A stretch of 5,427 nt of DNA, from contig JAGWYI010000314.1 of the NCBI GenBank assembly GCA_018969455.1, forward strand, positions 1-5,427, written 5' to 3'. The translations under genes were made by a program, and so were the position numbers. The DNA comes from Bacteroidota bacterium. Lineage in GTDB: Bacteria; Bacteroidota; Bacteroidia; Chitinophagales; Saprospiraceae. The notes under the pieces were generated by a model, which worked only from the letters and a program-made list of their open reading frames with translations, ran no database searches and was not told the DNA's origin. Positions 1 through 4,790 of the stretch are shown here, one piece after another (positions within the stretch are counted from its first letter, which is position 1; each line of letters opens with the position of its first letter).

Positions 1-897
1 TTTCAGCAATATGAATTTATTTTGATCCGCCATCTGCCCACCCACCCGGGTTTTATTCGCTTTTTAAAGGCCTTGAAAGTTCGGAACCCGAATTTAAAAG
101 TGGTTTTGGAAATACCTACCTGGCCGTATGACGCAGAGCAAACCGGAATTTTAGCGCGCATTCAAGGAATTGTAGATCGAAAGTACCGGGAAAAATTGCA
201 TACGCATGTGGATTTGATCTTGAATTACGGTACAATTTGTTCTTTTATTTGGAGTATTCCCGTTTTACAGATAGAAAATGGCATCGCCCTGAGCCGGATA
301 CCCAAACCTCGTTGGCCCAGACAGGAAAGTAAAGGCGTTATTCGGTTAATTTTTGTAGGAAACCCACAATGGTGGCATGGACTGGATCGCGTGATTGCCG
401 GAATGGAACATTATGAAAAAAGCAAAGGCCCCGAAGATCCGGAAATATTCCTCGATGTGGTGGGTTTGCCAGAGCCGGCCCGTAAGCTGTGGCAAGCCCG
501 TGTTTCAACCCGAAATTTGGTTTTATACCCCCCGCGGGAGGGCGCCGAATTGTACGAGCTTTTAGCCCAGGCCAGTTTGGGCATAGGCACCCTTGCCATA
601 CACCGAAAAGGCCTGAATCGGGAGGCGCCGCTCAAACACCGTTTGTATGCTGCAGTCGGATTGCCGCTTGTGTGCTGTGCTGCAGACCGCGATTTTCCAG
701 CTGAATGGCCTTATGTATTTCATTGTCCTGAGAACGACGACCCGGTAGATATGACACAACTGGTCGCGTTTTTGGGAAAATGCCGGAAACAGGAGGGCGG
801 ATATCCCTTTTCCATTCGGGAATACGCTGAAAAACACCTTGATTGGCAGGTTAAGTTGAGAAAATTGTCGGAGGGATTGCATAGGCCTGCATCTTAG
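1..897 (+). CDS. Glycosyltransferase, GT-B fold (GT4-like), 5'-truncated by window edge
   Basis: This is the C-terminal 298 residues of a probable sugar transferase that moves a sugar from an activated donor to a glycan or lipid acceptor, likely in the cytoplasm during surface polysaccharide synthesis. The frame is open to base 1, so the real start is upstream; the TTG at base 22 is internal. The first ~105 residues look like the end of the N-terminal Rossmann domain (a PTHPGF stretch, then VVLEIPTWPYD). The C-terminal donor-binding domain opens with LIFVGNPQWWHGLDRVI at about residues 116-132. The segment REAPLKHRLYAAVGLPLV, about residues 207-224, matches the acidic donor-binding motif of GT4-type enzymes, where a Glu precedes the 'K-x-x-x-Y-x-A-x-G-x-P' stretch. 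It ends with TAG at 895. The fold is fairly sure; donor, acceptor and product are not visible. The next gene begins 137 bases on and looks unrelated. Confidence 0.85.
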   Translation, partial: FQQYEFILIRHLPTHPGFIRFLKALKVRNPNLKVVLEIPTWPYDAEQTGILARIQGIVDRKYREKLHTHVDLILNYGTICSFIWSIPVLQIENGIALSRIPKPRWPRQESKGVIRLIFVGNPQWWHGLDRVIAGMEHYEKSKGPEDPEIFLDVVGLPEPARKLWQARVSTRNLVLYPPREGAELYELLAQASLGIGTLAIHRKGLNREAPLKHRLYAAVGLPLVCCAADRDFPAEWPYVFHCPENDDPVDMTQLVAFLGKCRKQEGGYPFSIREYAEKHLDWQVKLRKLSEGLHRPAS

Positions 898-961
898 GGT
901 CTTTCAGGGTTGTTTAACAAGGCTCCGGGTAAAAATACTTAAAAATGCCGTTTGTGTGTAT

Positions 962-969
962 TAAATTTG
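962..969 (+). promoter_or_regulatory. Candidate -7 element of a Bacteroidota-type promoter
   Basis: TAAATTTG matches the Bacteroidota -7 consensus TAnnTTTG exactly and lies 65 bases before the start of the outer-membrane protein gene. I could not find a convincing TTG element about 20 bases upstream, so this is only half a promoter. If used, it would give the barrel gene its own transcript with a leader of roughly 60 bases. No clear terminator follows the glycosyltransferase, so read-through remains possible. Confidence 0.3.
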
Positions 970-1034
970 CGCCGCTCAAACCAGCCCCAGGGTAAGCGCG
1001 TCTTCATTTTTTTGTTTACCAATCGTTTTAAGGA

Positions 1035-1781
1035 ATGTTTTTAATAACAAGAACCAAGTGCCGTTTTTGCAACTTGAACCGTCTTTTTCTGTTAACTTCC
1101 CTGATAGTCAGCGCTTTAGCCGTTCAAGTAAATGCCCAGGGTGTTAATGGCCGTTTATCAATTGGGATGGCTGGCGGACTCACTGTTTTCAACGGTGATG
1201 TAACCAAAAACGAATTTATTCCCTCCATTACAAAGCCCACTGAAATTCGAATGGCGGGTGGCTTGCAATTGACGGGTGTTTTAAACCCATATTTGTCTTT
1301 GCGTTACAGTTGGGTACATGGGAAATTGCATGGCGTAAAAGATCCGCAGCAGTTCAATTGTCGTTTCAACGATCACAGTTTTCAGTTGTTGTTGAATGTA
1401 AATGCGGTGTTGTTTGAGAAGCCTGAAGAGGCATGGATTACGGTTTTCGGAATATTAGGGTATGGACTGGTTAAGTTTCGATCAGAACGCCTCACCTATC
1501 CGGGAGGCAATTTGATTCAGGCATTCGGTTATGATTCGAATGGAAAGAAAAATGGATCGGCTACCCAAGAATTGTCCATACCGGTTGGATTCAGTTTACG
1601 CACCCGCCTGGATCGGTTTATAAAGGACTATGAATCTTTTATGGCATCTGATCGGATAGAGTTTATGTTTGATGTTATGGTGCATATAATCAACTCCGAC
1701 AAAATGGACGCATTGGCAGGCACCTCTGGCAACGACAAATTTTTGTTTATGTCTTTGGGCGTATCTTATTATTTTTTCTAG
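1035..1781 (+). CDS. Outer-membrane beta-barrel protein with signal peptide
   Basis: A 248-residue secreted protein that probably forms a small barrel in the outer membrane. The N-terminus has Arg/Lys at positions 6, 8, 10 and 16, a hydrophobic core at about 17-30 (LFLLTSLIVSALAV), and a likely signal peptidase I site after VNA (residue 34). The mature part alternates polar and hydrophobic residues in many short strands (GRLSIGMAGGLTVFNGDV, PYLSLRYSWVHGKL, DKFLFMSLGVSYYFF). The last residues, SYYFF, are the aromatic C-terminal strand typical of outer-membrane barrels. The stretch after the signal (AGGLTVFNGD) resembles the glycine-rich first strand of small Bacteroidota barrel proteins. The chosen ATG is the first in frame; AAGGA touches it directly with no spacer, so it is not a normal ribosome binding site. 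The 16-residue n-region with Cys9 and Cys12 is long; a TTG at codon 14 would give a more usual signal peptide. No ligand or specific function can be assigned. Confidence 0.8.
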   Translation: MFLITRTKCRFCNLNRLFLLTSLIVSALAVQVNAQGVNGRLSIGMAGGLTVFNGDVTKNEFIPSITKPTEIRMAGGLQLTGVLNPYLSLRYSWVHGKLHGVKDPQQFNCRFNDHSFQLLLNVNAVLFEKPEEAWITVFGILGYGLVKFRSERLTYPGGNLIQAFGYDSNGKKNGSATQELSIPVGFSLRTRLDRFIKDYESFMASDRIEFMFDVMVHIINSDKMDALAGTSGNDKFLFMSLGVSYYFF

Positions 1782-1811
1782 AAACATAAGAACAAGCCAC
1801 TGCTCCGCCCT

Positions 1812-1840
1812 GGTTTCACCGCTTTCTTGTGAAATTTTCG
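1812..1840 (+). terminator. Weak candidate terminator after the barrel gene
   Basis: TTTCAC (1814-1819) pairs with GTGAAA (1829-1834) around a 9-base loop, and two G-U pairs (1813/1835, 1812/1836) could lengthen the stem to 8. A short T run (TTTT, 1835-1838) overlaps the end of the stem. It sits 30 bases after the barrel gene's stop, a sensible place for a terminator, but the stem is AU-rich and the T tract short. Confidence 0.25.
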
Positions 1841-1881
1841 ATTCAATACTTTACGCTGCCAGATTTTGTGCATAACGGTCT

Positions 1882-1944
1882 TTATAAATCATTATAAATC
1901 AGCGAAATCCATCCTGATTTATCCACAAAATCCGGCGCATCCTG
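1882..1944. repeat. AT-rich intergenic repeat cluster with an 8-bp inverted repeat
   Basis: TTATAAATCA occurs twice head-to-tail (1882-1891 and 1892-1901). The second copy forms one arm of a perfect 8-bp inverted repeat, ATAAATCA (1894-1901) and TGATTTAT (1915-1922), with a 13-base spacer. The words AAATCC and ATCCTG then recur (1905-1916; 1928-1933 with 1939-1944). It looks like a degraded member of an intergenic repeat family, but one copy cannot prove that. Confidence 0.4.
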
Positions 1945-2007
1945 GTAGAATATCGAAATGTTTCCTGTTCAAAGAATCGGTTTTTCAATTCAAACTTCTT
2001 CTTTCAC

Positions 2008-2049
2008 TTCGACATTCGGTGTTCGACATTCGATATTCTACATTCGTTA
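2008..2049. repeat. Heptamer tandem repeat, six units (three 14-bp copies)
   Basis: Six consecutive 7-base units read TTCGACA, TTCGGTG, TTCGACA, TTCGATA, TTCTACA, TTCGTTA, so the array also has a clear 14-bp period starting at 2008, 2022 and 2036. The consensus is TTCGAYA (reverse complement TRTCGAA). A degraded seventh unit, TTCTTTC, follows at 2050. It is non-coding: the small frames crossing it on both strands are by-products. The 7-base period resembles the heptanucleotide short tandem repeats (STRR) known from cyanobacteria in form only, not in sequence. Confidence 0.75.
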
Positions 2050-2179
2050 TTCTTTCCCAGAAACACTTTAATAATAAAACAAACAACAACTCCGACAAAA
2101 AGCATTCTGGTAATCCTCCACTGATCTGTCGGGCCAAGTTCGAGTCTTGCTAAATTAATCATTAATGTATGCATTTTCC

Positions 2180-2725
2180 ATGAAAATTCACCTCCTTGGT
2201 GCATCCGGAAGCGGGGTAAGCACCCTTGGAAAGGCCCTGGCATCTCGTTTGCAACTGGATTATTTCGACAGCGACGCTTATTTCTGGGCGCCATCGGAGC
2301 CACCGTTTTCACAGCGGCGGGAACCATCCGAGCGCAACAGGCTTGTTATGCAAGACTTGCAGTCTAGCCAGGGATGGGTTTTGGGCGGTTCTATCCTGAA
2401 TTGGGGTGGGGCTATATTCCCGCCATTTGATTTGATTGTTTTCCTGTATTTGCCGTTGGAGCTTCGGATGAAGCGGCTGGAGGCGCGGGAATTCGCGCGA
2501 TATGGTTCAGTTATTTATGAGGATCCGGAGCGAAACCGGCTTTTTCGGGAGTTTCTGGCCTGGGCACGTGATTACGATGAAAATACAGGTATTGCAAACC
2601 GGACCCTGCAGGCACATCGCGCATGGCTCGCAGAAGCGCGCGCACCTGTGCTGGAAATCAGCGGTGATTTGACGGTGGAAGAACGGGTGTTGCGTGTTGT
2701 GGAGCAGTTGCAGGAATTCGGTTAG
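2180..2725 (+). CDS. P-loop NTPase, adenylate kinase-like, Lys-less Walker A
   Basis: A cytoplasmic protein of 181 residues with the shape of a small nucleoside or metabolite kinase. It opens with beta-1 and a P-loop, IHLLGASGSGVSTL (residues 3-16). Next come FDSDAYFW (29-36), whose D-x-D resembles the substrate/metal site of shikimate-kinase-like enzymes; WVLGGSILNWG (66-76); a hydrophobic strand DLIVFLYLP (84-92); and an Arg-rich lid-like region (about 96-128). The P-loop has Val where the canonical GxxxxGK[ST] has Lys, as GASGSG is followed by VST; I recall Thr at this position in related 'adenylate kinase/AAA family' proteins, so a Lys-less loop may be a family trait. I start at ATG 2180 because the family begins M-x-I-x-x-L-G; an in-frame ATG at 2165 would add MYAFS, and neither has a ribosome binding site. 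The substrate is unknown. It converges on the lipoprotein gene with 15 bases between the stops. Confidence 0.75.
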   Translation: MKIHLLGASGSGVSTLGKALASRLQLDYFDSDAYFWAPSEPPFSQRREPSERNRLVMQDLQSSQGWVLGGSILNWGGAIFPPFDLIVFLYLPLELRMKRLEAREFARYGSVIYEDPERNRLFREFLAWARDYDENTGIANRTLQAHRAWLAEARAPVLEISGDLTVEERVLRVVEQLQEFG

Positions 2726-2740
2726 GTTCCGACGCTTCTT

Positions 2741-2920
2741 TCACAAACGCCCCTTATTGGAGTTGTTCAGCACCTCCTCCCTGGAAATACAGCCCAGATT
2801 GGTCCAGATACAGGTCTGGTTTTTGTAAAGTTGCAATACCGGCAAGGCCTCGATGTTTAAATCCTCGCAGCTGCCGAACAGTGCGGCAGCTGCGAGTACC
2901 CCGATCAGGATGGCTTTCAT
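2741..2920 (-). CDS. Small lipoprotein, 59 residues
   Basis: A short secreted lipoprotein of unknown function. The N-terminus has Lys2, a hydrophobic run (ILIGVLAAAALF, 4-15) and a lipobox LFGSC, with Cys18 the likely acylated residue after signal peptidase II cleavage. The mature protein is only ~42 residues and begins C-E-D; the acidic residues after Cys loosely recall the surface-export signal of Bacteroidota lipoproteins, which is suggestive only. It contains a second pair of cysteines, C-IWTNLG-C (37 and 44), which could form a disulfide or carry sulfane sulfur. The ATG at 2920 is chosen because it gives a complete lipobox signal; the same frame runs further upstream into the rhodanese gene, where the text makes no sense. 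It starts 23 bases after the rhodanese stop (tandem TAA TAA) and is probably the last gene of the operon. A perfect 13-bp inverted repeat lies within its signal-peptide codons. Confidence 0.7.
   Translation of the reverse strand: MKAILIGVLAAAALFGSCEDLNIEALPVLQLYKNQTCIWTNLGCISREEVLNNSNKGRL
2864..2896. repeat. Perfect 13-bp inverted repeat, 7-base loop, inside the lipoprotein gene
   Basis: CTCGCAGCTGCCG (2864-2876) and CGGCAGCTGCGAG (2884-2896) are exact reverse complements around the loop AACAGTG. On the operon transcript this is a GC-rich 13-bp hairpin at nucleotides 25-57 of the lipoprotein reading frame, covering codons 9-19 (the hydrophobic core through the lipobox Cys). No U run follows, so it is not a standard intrinsic terminator. 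Each arm also contains the 8-bp palindrome GCAGCTGC. Confidence 0.85.
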
Positions 2921-2943
2921 CGTGCGATGGCTTGGACTTCTTA

Positions 2944-3258
2944 TTATTGAATTTGATATTGCAAGCTGCTCCAACCGCCGCCGTTGTGAACATCGGTATA
3001 TCCGTTTGATTCCAAAATGCTTTTGGCCGAGGCGCTGCGCATGCCGGATGCACAACAGGTGATCACGGGTTTGTCTTTTTTAATTTTGGACAAATTTTCC
3101 TGCAAAACCTGCAAGGGGATGTTCACGGATCCCTGGATGTGGCCGCTTTGGTATTCTCCTTTGGTGCGCACATCAATAATTTGTGCGCCGTTTTTTACCA
3201 GTTCTTTCAAATCCACGCCGGGGCCCATGCCGAAAAGGCGTTTCAAAAATTCTAACAT
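2944..3258 (-). CDS. Single-domain rhodanese-like sulfurtransferase
   Basis: A 104-residue protein made almost entirely of one rhodanese domain; such proteins pass sulfane sulfur between a donor and an acceptor thiol through a cysteine persulfide. Visible signatures are AQIIDVRTKGEYQSGHI (25-41), the usual D-V-R-x-x-x-E-Y-x-x-G-H-I element, then VNIPL (45-49), and the active-site loop C69-A-S-G-M-R74 (C-X4-R), with a vicinal Cys68 just before it. Gly-Gly-Gly-Trp at 93-96 matches the usual 'GG-x-W' near the domain end. No signal peptide is seen; the first ten residues (MLEFLKRLFG) form a short amphipathic lead, so it is probably cytoplasmic. Length is normal for PspE/GlpE-type single-domain members. 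Its ATG lies 26 bases after the dioxygenase-fusion stop behind an A-rich leader, implying co-transcription, and it plausibly works with that enzyme on persulfides. Confidence 0.88.
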   Translation of the reverse strand: MLEFLKRLFGMGPGVDLKELVKNGAQIIDVRTKGEYQSGHIQGSVNIPLQVLQENLSKIKKDKPVITCCASGMRSASAKSILESNGYTDVHNGGGWSSLQYQIQ

Positions 3259-3284
3259 TGTGATTTTGTTTTAATTGTAATGGT

Positions 3285-4709
3285 TTACAACATGGTTGTC
3301 GGGCAAATGTAATCGGTCACTTTGAACTTTTCGGAGGCCTTGATTGCGTTGAATCCCCCTTCTACGTTGATCAAATTGTTGAATCCGCGTGCTTTGAGGA
3401 TGGAGGCAAAAACCATGGATCGGTACCCTCCGGCGCAATGCACATACCAGGTTTTGTTTTTATCGATCAATGCCATGCTGTCGTTGATGTAATCCAGCGG
3501 TGCATTGAGGGCATTTTCAATGTGTTCGGAATCGAATTCGCTTTTTTTGCGCACATCCAAAATGTGGATGTCTGGATTTTCGGCTTTTGCCAGGGCCAAT
3601 TCCTCCGTGGTGATGGAAGGAATGCTGTCTACCGGTTTTCCGGCAGATTTCCAGGCTTCAAAACCGCCATTCAGGTAGCCGATGGCGTGGTCGTAACCGA
3701 CGCGGGCCAGGCGTGTTACCACTTCTGCTTCGCGGCCGGGCTCGGTAATCAGCAGGATTTCCTGTTGGATGTCGGGTATCAGGGTTCCTACCCATACGGC
3801 AAAGTTTCCGTCTATACCGATGTTGATGGAATTTGGAATAAATCCTTTGGAAAACGCGTCTGCTTTTCTGGTATCAAGGATGAGTGCCAGGGTTTCGTTG
3901 GCGAGGACGTCAAATGCCTGCACCTCGAGTGCGCGAGCGCCCCGTTCCATCACATGATCGATGGCATCGTAACCCTGGATGTTCATAAGCACATTTTTGG
4001 GGAAATAGCCAGGCGGCGGCATCAAGCCGCTCAGCAATTCTTTGATGAATGCTGCTTTGGTTTGGTTGGGGCGCAGGGCGTAATTGGTTTTTTTCTGGTT
4101 GCCGAGCGTATCGGAGGTTTCTTTGCTTAGGTTTTTACCGCAGGCACTGCCGGCGCCGTGTGCAGGATAAACAATCAGATCGTCGCTGAGGGGCAGGATT
4201 TTATTTTGCAAGGAATCGTACAAGTGTCCTGCGAGTTTTTCTTCGGTCAAATCGGCAATCACATGTTGCGCCAGGTCGGGGCGGCCCACATCGCCGATGA
4301 ACAGCGTATCGCCGGTAAAGATCGCATGTTCTTTTCCTGTTTCATCGATGAGGAGAAAGCAACTGCTTTCCATGGTATGTCCGGGGGTGTGGATCAATTT
4401 GAGTTTAACATGGCCCAATTCAAAAATTTGCCCGTCTTCCGCGATAAGCGCCTCGAAGCCCGTTTTCATTTGGGTGGGGCCATACACGATGGCAGCACCG
4501 GTTTTATGGGCAAGGTCGACGTGACCAGAAACAAAATCGGCATGAAAATGCGTCTCAAAGATGTATTTGATAAGAGCGCCGCGTTTTTGTGCCATCTTGA
4601 TATAAGGTTCTACTTCGCGAAGCGGGTCGATGATGGCTGCTTCGCCATTGCTTTCGATGTAATAGGCGCCGTGGGCCAAACATCCGGTATAAATTTGTTC
4701 TATTGTCAT
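3285..4709 (-). CDS. Persulfide dioxygenase-rhodanese fusion (MBL fold plus two rhodanese domains)
   Basis: A 474-residue cytoplasmic enzyme with the layout of the staphylococcal CstB fusion. Residues 1 to ~240 are an ETHE1-like metallo-beta-lactamase domain, expected to oxidise glutathione or low-molecular-weight persulfide to sulfite with a single iron. Metal-ligand candidates are His54 (THFHADF, 53-59), His111 (HTPGHT) and Asp134 (FTGDTLF), with H184GAGSAC190G downstream. The usual second His after HxHxD is Phe59; ETHE1 binds its iron through the first His, the TPGH His and the Asp, so activity may survive. Residues ~250-360 form a rhodanese-like domain whose loop reads T322-E-P-G, with no catalytic Cys (a pseudo-rhodanese). 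Residues ~365-474 form an intact rhodanese with C425-A-G-G-Y-R430-S. ATG 4709 is preferred because AAAAGGA lies 8 bases before it; a TTG at 4733 would add eight residues but place the start upstream of that site. The regulator gene ends 81 bases before it and a rhodanese gene follows. Confidence 0.9.
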   Translation of the reverse strand: MTIEQIYTGCLAHGAYYIESNGEAAIIDPLREVEPYIKMAQKRGALIKYIFETHFHADFVSGHVDLAHKTGAAIVYGPTQMKTGFEALIAEDGQIFELGHVKLKLIHTPGHTMESSCFLLIDETGKEHAIFTGDTLFIGDVGRPDLAQHVIADLTEEKLAGHLYDSLQNKILPLSDDLIVYPAHGAGSACGKNLSKETSDTLGNQKKTNYALRPNQTKAAFIKELLSGLMPPPGYFPKNVLMNIQGYDAIDHVMERGARALEVQAFDVLANETLALILDTRKADAFSKGFIPNSINIGIDGNFAVWVGTLIPDIQQEILLITEPGREAEVVTRLARVGYDHAIGYLNGGFEAWKSAGKPVDSIPSITTEELALAKAENPDIHILDVRKKSEFDSEHIENALNAPLDYINDSMALIDKNKTWYVHCAGGYRSMVFASILKARGFNNLINVEGGFNAIKASEKFKVTDYICPTTML

Positions 4710-4717
4710 GGTGTAAT

Positions 4718-4724
4718 CCTTTTG
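4718..4724 (-). promoter_or_regulatory. Ribosome binding site of the fusion gene
   Basis: On the - strand this reads AAAAGGA, followed by the 8-base spacer ATTACACC and the ATG at 4709. It is the best Shine-Dalgarno sequence in the window, in a phylum that often lacks them, and it decides the start of the fusion gene against the upstream TTG. Confidence 0.6.
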
Positions 4725-4730
4725 TGGAGG

Positions 4731-4738
4731 CAAAATTC
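4731..4738 (-). promoter_or_regulatory. Weak candidate -7 element before the fusion gene
   Basis: GAATTTTG on the - strand matches TAnnTTTG at five of six fixed positions. If RNA starts about five bases after it (near 4726), the dyad at 4761-4774 would be centred near -41.5, the usual position for a class II Crp/Fnr activator. The match is imperfect and there is no clear -33 element. Confidence 0.22.
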
Positions 4739-4760
4739 CGACAAAGGATTAAGTAGAACA

Positions 4761-4774
4761 GTGACTTTGGTTAC
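4761..4774. promoter_or_regulatory. Candidate Crp/Fnr-family operator
   Basis: GTGACTTTGGTTAC is GTGA-N6-TTAC, one mismatch from the symmetric core GTGA-N6-TCAC bound by E. coli CRP. It lies in the short gap between a Crp-family regulator gene and the fusion gene, and that regulator's recognition helix carries the Arg-Glu-x-x-Ser-Arg residues that read this kind of half-site. A single site and an imperfect dyad, so moderate confidence only. Confidence 0.4.
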
Positions 4775-4790
4775 ACTTGAAGTTGACCAT

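Larger units (their letters stand above)
1782..2179. other. Non-coding stretch with repeats, no gene seen
   Basis: About 400 bases lie between the barrel gene and the kinase-like gene. They hold a weak hairpin near the left end, an AT-rich direct/inverted repeat cluster at 1882-1944, and a heptamer tandem repeat at 2008-2049. Open frames on both strands here translate to low-complexity text produced by the repeats (for example FDIRYSTF on the + strand), with no recognisable domain and no conserved-looking start. I saw no tRNA cloverleaf, riboswitch-like core or TAnnTTTG promoter in it. The kinase gene's promoter should be somewhere here but I cannot point to it. Confidence 0.6.
4714..4751 (-). 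promoter_or_regulatory. Leader inverted repeat able to hide the ribosome binding site
   Basis: On the - strand TAATCCTTTG (4751-4742) can pair with CAAAAGGATTA (4724-4714), giving ten base pairs with one bulged A and a 17-base loop. The second arm contains the AAAAGGA ribosome binding site of the fusion gene, so the fold would cover it. It can form only if transcription begins upstream of 4751, for example by read-through from the regulator gene. Confidence 0.4.

Noticed and set aside
2008..2049. CRISPR array
   Set aside because: Units are contiguous 7/14-bp repeats with no unique spacers and no cas genes nearby.
1691..2100. 14-base word CAACTCCGACAAAA at 1691-1704 and 2087-2100
   Set aside because: A lone match of this length is plausible by chance; the flanks do not extend it and one copy is coding.
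1866..2153. Small + strand frame over the intergenic repeats
   Set aside because: Its text is produced by the heptamers and AT-rich repeat words; no domain, no ribosome binding site.
2004..2327. - strand frame of 107 codons over the repeats and the kinase 5' end
   Set aside because: It overlaps the P-loop gene, and its C-terminal text is the reverse reading of the heptamer array.
2921..3055. Upstream extension of the lipoprotein frame into the rhodanese gene
   Set aside because: The extension is out of frame with the rhodanese, has no domain, and would bury the lipobox signal in the middle of the protein.
3438..4130. Long + strand open frame (230 codons) opposite the fusion gene
   Set aside because: It is antisense to a strongly recognisable enzyme, has no coherent domain, and arises from codon bias of the real frame.
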